Assembly (NCBI RefSeq): GCF_037975245.1
Contig: NC_092568.1
Location: 1,366,001 to 1,426,000 of the forward strand
Source: Apostichopus japonicus
Taxonomy: Eukaryota; Echinodermata; Holothuroidea; Aspidochirotida; Stichopodidae
Direction of reading: 5' to 3'
Length of the DNA stretch: 60,000 bases
Below, piece after piece: positions 24,001-34,046 of the stretch (positions within the stretch are counted from its first letter, which is position 1; each line of letters starts with the position of its first letter). A program made the position numbers and the translations under genes. Below the pieces are notes generated by a model, which worked only from the letters and a program-made list of their open reading frames with translations, did no database searches and had not been told where the DNA came from.

Positions 24001-27000
24001 TCTGACAGCCCAGTACTAAAGCCAACGGATCCACCATGACACAAGCTGTACTGATAATCAACAAAATGGTCGCCAGCTGTAGACGGGTTCGAGCAAACCG
24101 TTTAATCAAGAAACCACCGAAAATATTACCAGAAACCCCGGCAGGAAGGAGAACTGCGCCTATACGTTGGAATATAAAAAATGTATACAAATAGATATGA
24201 CTGAGACTACACAAATTGACTATTACAGAGTTACTGGATATTGCAGTCTCTAGCTATTGTATGGGTATGTCTAATGGCTAGGTGAATTGACAGGTTCCAG
24301 CTTATGAAGATAACAGTAACCCAATATATATATATAATTTTTCCGCCCTTATAATTCCTTGCACTTGAAATTTCTTTGGTAATATTTCAATATACGCCTG
24401 TTGTTAAATTTATGTCCACTTCACCATAACATAAACAAAGTGAACATATAACATTTAAATATACAATACAAATACATTCCATAGGAATTAATCAATTGAT
24501 ATATACAAATGATGTGAAGTGGGGGAGACCTGGCAGAAGCAGAGCTTATCAAGACCAGGCAACCAACAAAAAACACACCCCCCCCCTGGGTTATAAAGAG
24601 GGATGAGGAGGGGAAGAGGGTAGATTTTTCATGATGCATTGAACAATATGCGCGGGGTCGAATAATCTAAAAACAGTTAACTTTGCTGCTACACTACCCT
24701 CACGTCTCCTTCATTATTTGTTATACTTATTCATTCGTTGTTTGCTGCAGGTATTTCCATAAATTTTCATAAAATATCAAATCTTACCAAAGACGACAGC
24801 AGCTACTTCCGGTCTGAGTCCAAATTGAATTTGGAGATATTTAGTACCAAAGAGGGGAAATGAGGAGATGAATCCAGAGAGGAAGATAAAGCAGATTATG
24901 AGACAGAAAATGGTCGGGTTTGTAAATACTCGCCAAACTGACTTTAATAGACCTGGAGAATTGAGAAATGAAGAGAGAAGGAGAGAGATAGAGAGAGAGA
25001 AAGGTTAAAATAAATTGTTTAAGTTATGAATTCAACAATGGTGGTGAGGGACCTGATATGTTTGTTAAGTTCTATTGGCCATCTTTACCTAACTCAATTA
25101 GCTTAAAGCATACACGGACATATACAAACACGAACACACACACATACCTTCCGCCACTCCAGTCATTGAAAGTTGCATGTTGTATTCGTTACAATACTCG
25201 ACTCGAAATACCCCACAACCCGCCCCCTAGAAGAAATGAATGTTAGGAATAAAGTTCAAAGGTTTCAAAGGAAACCTGAAGAAAATGATACATTACATGT
25301 GTGGGACACACAATTTTCGGTGCTTAAGTCGCGCTTACCAAGAGAACACAGCCTATTGTAACCACATATCGTAGATCTCCTTCATAAAACTTATCACTCT
25401 AGGCCTGTTGTTGCACAATGTGGATATCGATATCCCCCGACACCTTCATCACACCAATTTCCCACAAATTGCCTCGACAAGCCAAAAAATAAAAATACAA
25501 AACACACCATGGGTGTACCTTTCATAAAGCCAATTAATCCAGCCTCTTCCTGCACAATGTGGATCTCCTCGGTAGTAGCTGCTAAATATTCATTACCACT
25601 AGAATCGTCGTAGGCGTCTTTGGCTTTTGGTAAATATTTAGGGAAACAAAACAGAGGGATGGCGCATATCAACTGTACACTACCGATGATCAGAAAGCCC
25701 AACCACCAGGCCCCGATCCAGCGGGGGTCCTTGTTGCTTTGGACAGAACTGACATAGGCTTCATTCCTGATGTATGCTGGGAAAGAGAGACATACTGTTG
25801 CTAGGCCGAAACCTAACGCTGCGCCTACGGCAAATGTTGAAAAATAGAAACCTGTAGAAGAGAAGAAAAAAAGGAGGGACATTTTTAATATAGGGAAATA
25901 ATTTCGCGGAGCTTGTCAAGAGTATGCGTCTTACAAAGATGACTCTCCATCAAGGCGTCATGTGATGATCTGAATCGTAACTCTTTAAAAGAGAAAAATG
26001 TAATCAATTTTGTTTTAGTCGAATATCCAATATCAATATCCTGTCCACAGCTGGATTTACGGTTTATTGAACGTAACTTATTTTGACAGGCTTAGATATT
26101 CTTCAAAAGTTTTACTTTCCTATAATAATCTTCCTCTTGAGTAATCCTTGAATAGCTTCTGTAGAGATTTATCAAAATGTAAGGTCTTGGTAAAAAGAAA
26201 TTATATTCTTCTATGTGTGAAAATGACTTGAAGAGGAAAACCAACAGCATTTTTAGCTCATTTTCCATGGTGACATCATTCATTCTACTGTTGCCAGGTG
26301 CACTCACAAAATATCTTCACCACATAAAACGTTATGCATGCTGTCTTGACCAAGCCTTGTTTTCTCTAAGTAGTGTTACTCTATGGACAGGTGTCGCCCG
26401 TCATTCATGCACGCCTTTGCTTCAAAACAAGAGTACGGTCGCTAAATATACACATATATATACGTTTTGTTTACACGAGTGCTGGTAATATAACAGTCTT
26501 ATCATTTATGCTCAGATGGGTTTCTGTGTCAAACCCAGTTACAACGAGCTGAAGTAGGTCTTAAATCTGGACATTAGGCTATATCAAATCTGTTGCGAGT
26601 ATAAGCGCCGACGCGGAAAACTTAAGGTGACGTTATTTAGTATTTACACATGAAACGAGTAATATAAAACACGCTTGCATTGCGTCTTCAAATTCTCTAT
26701 AGGTAGGGGGGGGGGGGGGGGAGGGCGTAATACAAATTTACAAGGTGTGTATTTCATTACACGTTACAAACTACACAAATCAAAGTACTTTCTTAAAATG
26801 ACAGACGTAAACGTGTAAAGCCACATCGGTGTGTAGTCTCAATACATGCATCTTTCTGTTTGATGCTGTATTACGTGATTCCGGAGACAAACTGTCACTT
26901 TAAATAACCCATGTATTGTTATATTATTGCACTTTGTATGCAGATTTCACAGAACTTGATCACATATATAGAAGCTACTTCCGGCTTGTCGGTTGCTGCA

Positions 27001-30000
27001 ATTTGAAGACCAACATCTCGCCCCTCAAAGCGTCAACCTACACTGCTATTTACGCGTAGTCTTAACGTTAGGCAATGAAGTACCCAAATATTGTAAGAAT
27101 TTTTTGTTGTTGAAATAATGATAATAAAAACACTGAATCGCTACTTCTAGAAAAACTACTTCTAGAAACAAAAATGAGAAAAATAGAGAGAAAAAATTCT
27201 AGGACAACCTCCAAGCTACACGACCTTTCTCTCTTCCTTCACTATACAATGCTGCATTAATGTTATTTGAATTGTATGCGTCCGCAATGTCAAGATTCCC
27301 ACGCTGTCTACTTCTGTATACATCTGTGCACATATATATTATACACACTTTCAAATCAAAATGAGTTTAACCCTGGTCGAAACCGCGAGAGGTCCTACGG
27401 GATAACAAGTGTGGTTTTATAGAATGGACACTTTTTTTTTTCTTTTTCTTGGAAAAGTTTTCTATGTTCAGTCAGGGAATTGCTGGTAAATGAAGTCTTA
27501 TATAATTACATTGTATAGATAGCCATTAACATATCCGAGGTCGGAGTCGAAGAGCCAATTTGGGAGGGATTTCTAAAGGAGAGGAATTTTTAAGTACTGA
27601 GGATTGTGGAGAAGGGAGCGGTTTTTGAGAAGTCTAGTGTTTGAGAAGGGAGTGGTTGCTATTATTTTTTTAATCAATCGGTCATTGTCGGAATTGTTTG
27701 TTTTGTTCAATTGTTCTATAAAAAATTCTAAGACAACCTCCAAGCTACCCGACCTTTCTCTTTTCCTAATTCACTATACAATGCTACATTCATGTTATTT
27801 GAATTGTATGCGTCCGCGATGTCAAGATTCCCACGCTGTCTACTTCCGTATACATCTGTGCACATAGAATTTACTTTTTAAGAAAAATACGCCCAGGAAG
27901 GACCTGGGCACGAAAACCAAACTACCAAACTACTACTGATCCGCTCTCAACCCCAGTCCCCTTGTATCGGGACTCTGACTGTGTGATCATCGTCAGGTGT
28001 GCATAACCATTCCCCTCGAAAGGGAACATATACTACACATGATCTTAGCCAAAAGGCCGAGAAGCACATAGAATTATATCCACCTCGTGCTCGAAATGTT
28101 ATATACAGAATGCTAAGGCAGTAGGGCAATCACGCACGAAGTGGTACATATGGAACGCCGAAAAGGCAACGTATTATGTTGTTTACTTCTATGCTATCTG
28201 TTATCATGTTGTCTCTTTGATGTTGTTGTCTCCTATGATGTAGTCTCCTTTGATGCTGTTGGCTCCTTTGATGTTGTTGTCTCCTATGATGTTGTCTCCT
28301 TTGATGTTGTTGTCTCCTTTGATGTTGTTGTCTCCTTTGATGCTAGCGGCGCTGTTCACTTTTATGACGTCAAAATACGTATACAAATTCAAATAATTTA
28401 GTGTTGCAGAACTAGCCAAAATGTGCGAGAGAGACCTACCAGCCCATCTTGTAGGGCTAGGTTATACGAACAAAATGAAAGCAGAAATGATGGACATCTC
28501 TGTAAAATCGGTGCAAAACTTACGAAAGTCTTTCAACTGTAGAAAAAGAGGTATATGTGGTCAAGTTACAGGCACGGACCTAGCCTAACGTCAGGTGTAT
28601 AATATGAAGCCTTAGTTAGTATAACCATAGTAGTATTTAGTATATTAATATTAATATTAGTTTAGGTGCAACTGCAAGGAATGTGAGCCATAGTGGGCTT
28701 TGCTATCCCATTTCTGTGCATGCCTCATGAGTCATTGTGGTGTTTGGGGAGGGGTCTAAAAAGATATCACTTCATTTAAAATTATACAGGCTAAAGTACT
28801 GTTTCTCTTGTTTACACTGACCTTACGTAAGTTTCCTTCTTCTTCATTATTTTCCTACTTTTTTTTCACTGTCTTTCTTTGTGCTTCATTTGGTCGCTAG
28901 CTCGATAAACTTTTCGAGTTGTTCTAGGATAGCAAAGCCCAATATGGCTCATATTCGCTGCAGTTGGACCTAAACTAATATTAATAATAATATACTTAAT
29001 ACTACTATGGTTATACTAAGGCTATATATTATACACCTAACGTTAGGCTAGGTCCGTGCCTGTAATCTGACCACATGTATCTCTTTTTTGTTATAGGTAG
29101 AAAGACTTTCGTAGGTTCTTCACTGATTTTACAGAGATTTCCATCATTTCTGCTATCAATTTGTTCTCATAACCTAGCCCTATAAGATGGGCTAGTCGGT
29201 CTCTCTCGGACATTTTGGCTAGTTCTGAAGCACTAAATTCTTTGAATTTGTATACGTATTTTGACGTCATAAAAGTAAGCAGCGCCGCCAGCCTCAAAGG
29301 AGACAACATCATAGGACAAAACAACATCAAAGTAGACAACGTTGGAGGAGACAACAACATAAAAAGAGACAACAACATGATAACATACGGCATAGAAGTA
29401 AACAACATAATACATTGCCCTTTCGGCGTTCCATACGTATAGTTATGAAACACAATACTACCACAATTTACAAGTTTGCATTTCACACCTTATCCAGGGT
29501 TTAAATTTTCCAGGTTAAATCTTTCAACAATACACTTTCTTATGCAGGAATACATGAAGGAATACAATGCCCGTGCCCGAACAGATTTGTGCGCAAAAGG
29601 TTTCTTGAATACACTTTGTAACACTTACGGTCTAAAATACATTTTACGCAAGTATTTTGCCAACCTTGTAATTGAACGGAAACTGCATTTCGCTCGCTAT
29701 TGTTACAGGTGTACGTTGAATCATACTTGAACCAGACAGTGACTTTTTAGATGATAGATTTTGAAGGAAAACTTTAGACAGAGGTTAAGTCTTGACATGT
29801 GATGGTGCATGCAATTAACAGAAAAATGGTAAAATTATAGAAACATCAATGTGAGGACTAGAAATATCACTTTGAGAGCTCATTGTTTTTCCTTATTTCT
29901 TTAAAATTCACGGTGGCAAGTTCTTTGTACTATATAAAGAAAGTTGTTATTGAAGACGAAATTCGACCATAATTAGCCTAATTCGTTAGACACGTCACAC

Positions 30001-32357
30001 TAATGTACACAATACATACTGAACACAACTTTTACAAACCTGTATCAAATACTGTACACAACAATTAATGAACAATACTTTCTACAAACCTTTACTGTAC
30101 ACAATACTAACGCTGTACACTGTTCTATACACAATAAATACTGAAGATATATACAATATTATACATAATATTGTGCACATTACTGTCTACGACACTGTCC
30201 ACTATATTATACACATTACTGTTCATAAACCTTTGCTGTACACACACTGTACACAAAAATGTACACACACTGTACACAAAATACTGAACATACATAAAAT
30301 ATTGTGCACAATACTGTACATCATACTGTAGACAATAATATACACAATGTTGTATGCAATACAGTGTACAGTATTGTTAACATTACTGTCCACAATACAG
30401 CACAAAATACTATACACAATACTGCACATGATACTGAAACAATAACGCATACAATAAGAAATGAACATGTACGCAGTATACTGTATATAATCCTCTACAT
30501 AATATTGTAAACAATATTATACAAAATAATGTACAATACTAATGCTGTAACACAATACTACACAAGACAGTGTACACAATACATGCTGAACATGTATAAA
30601 CAACTGTCCACAATACTATCCATAATATTATACACAATTCTGTACACAAGTACTGAACAAGTATACAATTATGTCCACAATACTACTGTTCATATTATTG
30701 TGCACAAAACTATTCACATATGCACGATACTAACACTGCACACAACAATGGAACACACAACTGACCGGATTTAGGTCATACCTATAAAGCTGCAAGAAAG
30801 GTACGTTAGGTGATCAGAGAACGACAAACTAACTAAAGACTGAATCTGTGGATATTTCTAAACATATTTCAAGGGTGCGTTTAATCCCCCATCACTGCAT
30901 TTATTCTAATCGTGGTGTACTTTGTAAAGGTTCCACAGAATGTAAGTTCAGCATGCATGAATGCAGAGCAGGTTTGGTATATAGTCTTTGTACACGTATA
31001 CGTGACATAAGAGAATAAGACAGGATCAACTAAGTATACATCCCTTGCTCTATGACGTATATATCAGTTTGATTAAATGCAAAAACACCGTCTAATATCA
31101 TCTTGTTTTATTTATAGACCTGTATCAAATTATGGCCCAATTATTTATGTGATCCTATGTTGCAAACAACAACAGTAAACAGCTTTTAAAGCTTCAATCG
31201 TCACATATTCCAGGGATGTCGGGGCATCGGTGTCCCCCGTTTTGTGGAAATCCTGAAGAGCGCTACTTTTCATAAATAAGACGGATCCCTTTTGCAAATA
31301 AAACGTACTTTTAACCACTTTCATAACGAAAAACTGCGTATTGTAATTTGTCTGTCTTTCGGTTGAGAGATTACGAGGAATGTAATTAGAAAGTGACCTT
31401 CTGTTAAAACACAATCAAAAACAACAATTTCTGCTAAAGACTGCACAAAAGGTCCAAATTATTTGTCGGGGATCAATTTTGCCCCCCCCCCCCTTCTCCA
31501 TCCACGTAGATCGAAACATATTCTACTGTCTCTGGTGCATACTGTAGATTCGAATACAATTGAGCAAATATAATACCTTGTTATTATTAACTAGTTACTT
31601 TCATGTTATAGCATTTCACAACCCTCAGAAAAAAACCAATATTTGTTTTTCAAATTGAAACTCAACTAATCAAACAATCAAATTCTTACCCATGTAAACA
31701 GCCAGTGCTCGTTTAGACACCCCGTCATCGAGATACGTGATGTACAGTGGATACGTACAGCTTAGACAACTCGCCATAGCCTGCCCGACGAACAACCAAC
31801 CAGCCTGGTTAAGAAGAGACCCGGACTCCTCTACTTCATTAGCTGTACATACATTGGTTTCGTTGGAAGTCCCATCACCGCACAGACCTGCTTCGTATGC
31901 ATCCCCGTTCCCATCACTGCTGATATCCTTACCGAGGGATGAGGGGATACCGTAGATCAAATGTGGTATGATATGAACGAGGGAGCCCAACGCCACCATC
32001 ACGTACAGAGCACCGATGATTTTAGGCCGGTGTCTCGATTTACCGTAATGAATCACAAACAACAGGATAATGAGACCGACCGCGTCATTAGTAGAGACGA
32101 TTATACCGGACTGGGAACTTTTGAGTTGAAAACGTTTCTCGATAGTACTGATACAAGCGCCGAAGTAGGCCATGGAGGCTACGCCTAAGGCCGATTGGAT
32201 CATGGATATTACAGCAAAGAAAACAGGGCTGTTGAACAACCCTCGACGTGTTGTCGGGATAACATCATCACATTCCTGGATGTTTATCTCCCCCACTGGT
32301 TTGTAGATGGCACCTTTCTTCTGAGACATCTTGATGCGAACCAAAGGACTGGCTTAC
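20828..32357 (-). CDS. Solute carrier organic anion transporter (SLCO/OATP family), eight exons, 3' end not found
   Basis: A plasma-membrane carrier for large organic anions such as bile acids, steroid or thyroid conjugates and drugs; the substrate here is unknown. Eight exons join without a single phase conflict: 32329-31690, 25851-25519, 24952-24788, 24159-23931, 23601-23445, 22870-22674, 21989-21925 and 21042-20828. They give 667 codons from ATG 32329, close to the usual 640-720. Visible hallmarks in order are membrane segments 1-4 (residues about 36-203), the OATP signature [12 protein letters not shown] (about 255-266), a Kazal-like extracellular domain rich in cysteine (exon 5 and start of exon 6), and [14 protein letters not shown] before the last membrane segment. 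Exon 1 starts at an acceptor, so an untranslated exon lies upstream. No stop, frameshift or missing motif was seen in the eight exons. The final exon is not secure. Which SLCO subfamily it belongs to cannot be told by eye. Confidence 0.93.
21925..21989 (-). CDS. SLCO exon 7: 65-base exon
   Basis: A small exon bounded by TTTCTTGAACAG and TTCG|GTGAGA. It supplies [20 protein letters not shown] and FG, which aligns with the VxxxDRSFAxGIQ segment of other family members. Phases 2 in and 1 out match both neighbours exactly, which is the main support for so short an exon. Confidence 0.85.
22674..22870 (-). CDS. SLCO exon 6: end of Kazal-like loop and membrane segment 10
   Basis: Acceptor TTTCACACAG. 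It opens [12 protein letters not shown], the last conserved cysteines of the loop, then [20 protein letters not shown] into a membrane segment and [11 protein letters not shown]. Donor CTAAG|GTAACT, phase 2. Confidence 0.92.
23445..23601 (-). CDS. SLCO exon 5: Kazal-like extracellular domain
   Basis: Acceptor CTCCCTGCAG, phase 2. Cysteine spacing includes [19 protein letters not shown] and PCHAGC, the Kazal-type pattern found in extracellular loop 5 of OATPs. An NGT sequon lies near the end. Donor GATT|GTGAGT, phase 0. A Kazal fold here is a family trait and does not imply protease inhibition. Confidence 0.92.
23931..24159 (-). CDS. SLCO exon 4: membrane segments 8-9 and start of large extracellular loop
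   Basis: Acceptor CGTATAG. The exon reads [20 protein letters not shown], with a GGFLIKRF turn typical of the family, then a hydrophobic segment and [16 protein letters not shown], the beginning of the loop that carries the Kazal-like domain. Donor CTGGG|GTAAAT, phase 2. Confidence 0.9.
24788..24952 (-). CDS. SLCO exon 3: membrane segment 7 region
   Basis: Acceptor TTCTCCAG, phase 1 in and out. It reads [20 protein letters not shown] and later [20 protein letters not shown], matching the (S)VWRxLTNPTF and FGPKYLExQF stretches known in OATPs. Donor TTTG|GTAAGA. Confidence 0.9.
24957..25003. repeat. (GA)n-rich simple sequence
   Basis: Mostly GAGAGA and GAAGAG units just upstream of SLCO exon 3, in intron 2. 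Confidence 0.8.
25519..25851 (-). CDS. SLCO exon 2: membrane segments 5-6 and OATP signature
   Basis: Acceptor CTTCTACAG. The first codon is completed as Gly with exon 1, giving [14 protein letters not shown]. The family signature [12 protein letters not shown] sits in the middle, followed by a cytoplasmic loop ([20 protein letters not shown]). Donor AAAG|GTACAC, phase 1. Intron 1 is about 5.8 kb, the largest in the gene. Confidence 0.93.
25852..27191. other. SLCO intron 1, 3' part, no feature
   Basis: AT-rich intron sequence with a poly-G tract at about 26707-26722. Open frames here have no domain. Confidence 0.6.
27192..27334 (+). repeat. Direct repeat copy 1, about 143 bp
   Basis: Nearly the same sequence recurs at 27721-27866 (shared words: GACAACCTCCAAGCTAC, GAATTGTATGCGTCCGC, GATGTCAAGATTCCCACGCT). 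The two copies are about 530 bases apart. The family is unknown. They could be two copies of a short element, or a duplicated segment. Confidence 0.9.
27721..27866 (+). repeat. Direct repeat copy 2, about 146 bp
   Basis: Second copy of the 27192-27334 repeat. Its end is interrupted by the U2-headed insertion, whose left target duplication starts at 27860. Confidence 0.9.
27860..28075 (-). mobile_element. U2 snRNA-headed SINE-like insertion with 12-bp target duplication
   Basis: The minus strand from about 28065 reads GCTTCTCGGCCTTTTGGCTA, then AGATCATGTGTAGTATATGT. This is about 40 of 42 bases identical to the 5' end of U2 snRNA, including the branch-point recognition segment GTGTAGTA. Homology stops where U2 stem-loop IIa should begin. 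About 150 bases of unrelated sequence follow: a hairpin TTCCC...GGGAA, then a GCCCAGG/CCTGGGC hairpin, then an A/T-rich end. The unit is flanked by GCACATAGAATT at 27860-27871 and 28064-28075, so it inserted as a retroposon. It cannot be a working U2 because the Sm site and stem-loops III-IV are absent. SINEs with snRNA heads are known as a class (SINEU in crocodilians). Whether this family is described is unknown to me. Confidence 0.85.
28393..28590 (+). pseudogene. Left-arm HTH-like fragment of transposase
   Basis: The frame reads [20 protein letters not shown] followed by [20 protein letters not shown]. Two predicted helices with a turn ([15 protein letters not shown]) resemble a transposase DNA-binding helix-turn-helix. 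The frame stops soon after, at the start of the diverged inner arm. It is the mirror of the right-arm fragment. Confidence 0.6.
29091..29247 (-). pseudogene. Right-arm HTH-like fragment of transposase
   Basis: The minus strand reads [20 protein letters not shown], then [20 protein letters not shown] and a stop. It is about 80 percent the same as the left-arm peptide. Substitutions are conservative where the helices are expected ([17 protein letters not shown]). It looks like the N-terminal DNA-binding domain of an autonomous relative, captured in both arms by inverted duplication. Confidence 0.6.
29438..29990. other. SLCO intron 1, no feature
   Basis: No repeat or coding signal recognised. 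The 84-codon open frame at 29476 has no domain. Confidence 0.5.
29992..30765. repeat. Degenerate minisatellite, ACTGTACACAAT-type unit of about 11-13 bp
   Basis: About 770 bases in which ACTGTACACAAT and close variants recur almost continuously, with frequent substitutions and length changes. It lies inside SLCO intron 1. Open frames on both strands through it (rich in His, Thr, Ile, Val) are repeat artefacts. Confidence 0.88.
30766..31689. other. SLCO intron 1, 5' part, no feature
   Basis: AT-rich sequence with a poly-C tract at about 31482-31493. The 89-codon open frame at 31145-31414 on the minus strand shows no domain and no splice context in phase with exon 1. Confidence 0.5.
31690..32357 (-). 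CDS. SLCO exon 1 (coding): N-terminus and membrane segments 1-4
   Basis: Acceptor TTTTCGTTTCGCAG before 32357, 28 untranslated bases, then ATG at 32329 ([12 protein letters not shown]). A conserved [11 protein letters not shown] leads into segment 1 at about residue 36. Segments 2 and 3 surround GKSRHRPK (about 96-103). A loop with two cysteines and an NET glycosylation sequon follows, then segment 4. The donor ATGG|GTAAGA falls after 31690, phase 1. An earlier in-frame TTG at 32344 is not needed as a start. Confidence 0.92.
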
Positions 32358-32945
32358 CTGCGAAACGAAAAGCAAGATTAATCCTCCGTTAAGAAATGGT
32401 GCATCCCCGGTTGTTTACGGGTTAGGGGAAGGGGGTGGGGTGCAGGACCACGCCCTCCTCGCACAGAATTTCAGTGACCAGGTTGTCCCCAGCCTAAACA
32501 AACCTCAATAAAAAATGCTCCAGAAGTTCTGTTGGTGCTCTCTCCGATGTACCGAGCTAAACCGAAAGGTACTTGCAAATCTCTACTGGGTGCCACAAAC
32601 ACCAAAATTAAAAATTAAAACCATCATACCGTTGACCATCTTTGTGATATGTGCGATAGACTGGAGCGAGGAGATTTTAGTTGGGGTGGGGTAGGGGGGG
32701 GGGGGTGATCGTGATAGATTTCGAAGCGGTTTACTTTACCCACAATTTTTTCATATAACGGTAATTGGGGGCATACACTGACAAATCATTTTGAGCACAT
32801 TTTGAGGGGCTGTACCCCATGAGAGTAGCCCCCCTCCCCCCCATCATTACACACATCCCTTTTCAGGCTCGTCTCGCGGATAAACGCTCAGACTCATCCG
32901 TGACTAGGTTTATAGGTTAAAATGTAGTTACATGTTATTGTTGTT
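32358..32945. other. Upstream flank of SLCO coding exon 1 (an intron, since the exon starts at an acceptor)
   Basis: Contains the polypyrimidine tract of the acceptor, a poly-G tract at about 32693-32705 and a TTG microsatellite at 32938-32953. The upstream non-coding exon and promoter were not identified. Confidence 0.5.
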
Positions 32946-32953
32946 GTTGTTGG

Positions 32954-33322
32954 CAGTGGCGTAGGAAGGTACTTTTGTGTGGGGGGCTGAAGACTGATGG
33001 CCGGCCTGGGGGAGGGGTCTAAGGGGAGGGGGTGTCCCCCTTTGGAATTTTTTGCATTTCCAGGTGGCCTCAGATGCAATTTGGTGCAATATAGCACGCT
33101 TCAACACCTACTCCATTTTGTAAACTTAATTTTGTATTTTCACCTGGCCTTAGATGCTATTTGGTGCTCCAAATGAGATTTTTTTCTCATTTGGAAATGA
33201 AAAAGGGGTTTTCTGACTTGCGAAGCGGGGGGGGGGGGGCGGAATGATACTTCCGCCCCTCCACATATTTCACTGGGGGGGGGGGGGCTGGCGCCCCCAG
33301 CCCCCCGGTTCCTACGCCCTTG
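32954..33322. mobile_element. Non-autonomous hAT-type element, 369 bp, with G-tract palindromes
   Basis: Starts CAGTGGCGTAGGAA and ends TTCCTACGCCCTTG, flanked by the 8-bp duplication GTTGTTGG (32946-32953 and 33323-33330). Inside are AAGGGGAGGGGGTGTCCCCC and two long poly-G tracts near the right end. The element shares its core with fragments at 8043-8215 and about 52947-53030. No coding capacity. Confidence 0.9.
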
Positions 33323-33330
33323 GTTGTTGG

Positions 33331-33974
33331 TCCGGGTCGGTGCTTTAATTGGCTGATGCTTTGCAGGCTGTGGTTTGAACCACATCCAACCGGTTCCTTG
33401 ATTGTCATTATATACCGTATAGCAACAACGCTATTGTTGTCTGTGTTTTTGTTCCCAATCCGTTTACATGGATTTCCGGTGGTTGATATTCACAGTTTAA
33501 CAAACTATTGCTGGAAATGTCATAACATCGTCCTTATGGCAATTGCTTAGTGGAGCTCATTTGTGAAACTTTGATGAATGCATCTGGCCACATTAGAGAT
33601 AGTAATGTCATTGTGGAAACCGAGCAGAAAATGTCTCTGTATTTTTTTTTTGGCAATATTTCCCAAATGATTGATTCACTGAGCACAAATAATAATCTTA
33701 CAAAAATATGCATATTGATTAACATTAAAAATCAAGCAAACATTTCAAATTGATCAAATTTGAAGGATTACGCAAGAACCATATTAGTAGGAAAGTAAAG
33801 CTATTCAAGGACATTTTAATATCCATGTCATGGAATAAGGAAGGATTTCTCGGTTAGTAATAGTTTACATTAAAACAATACATTAGCTCTAAGAACAAGG
33901 TATAGAGAAGGTCATTTTGGCTAATAGGTGCTATAGAATATTTGATTCGTCCACAGAACTCTCTCAAACTTCCA
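33331..33974. other. Mostly unannotated; right part is probably the SINE body
   Basis: The stretch just below 33975 would be the 3' body of the minus-strand tRNA-related SINE. No tail or target duplication could be fixed, so its end is not stated. Confidence 0.4.
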
Positions 33975-34046
33975 GCCTCCACCGGGATTTGAACCCGGGC
34001 CTCCCGCTTTTATACGCGGACACCCAAACCACTAGGCTATGGACGC
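33975..34046 (-). repeat. tRNA-derived SINE head (or tRNA pseudogene)
   Basis: The 72-base minus-strand sequence folds roughly as a tRNA. It has an A box TAGCCTAGTGGTTTGGG, a B box GGTTCAAATCC with a 5-bp T stem (CCCGG/CCGGG), and an acceptor stem pairing six of seven positions (GCGTCCA with TGGAGGC). The anticodon arm leaves an eight-base loop (GTATAAAA) over a stem with a G-T pair, which a working tRNA would not have. The best reading is a Pol III-promoter head of a SINE. Confidence 0.65.

Larger units (their letters stand above)
28147..29437. mobile_element. Foldback DNA transposon, about 0.5-kb inverted arms, HTH reading frame in each arm
   Basis: The left arm (28147 to about 28730) is the inverted counterpart of the right arm (about 28930 to 29437), with a central loop of roughly 200 bases. 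The ends read CATATGGAACGCCGAAAAGG and, inverted, CGTATGGAACGCCGAAAGGG, and each is flanked by TA. Both arms contain a diverged minisatellite of TCCTTTGATGTTGTTGTC-type units, then a protein stretch. TA duplication and a helix-turn-helix frame point to the Tc1/mariner side, but no catalytic DDE domain is present. The copy is non-autonomous. Confidence 0.85.

Noticed and set aside
27872-28063. Functional U2 snRNA gene
   Set aside because: Homology ends after about 42 bases. The Sm site and 3' stem-loops are missing, and target duplications show it is an insertion.
28141-28401. Val/Asp/Phe-repeat frame and its antisense Asn/Gly/Asp-repeat frame
   Set aside because: Both read the minisatellite in the foldback element's arm.
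30068-30774. Several His/Thr/Ile-rich frames on both strands
   Set aside because: Artefacts of the ACTGTACACAAT-type minisatellite.
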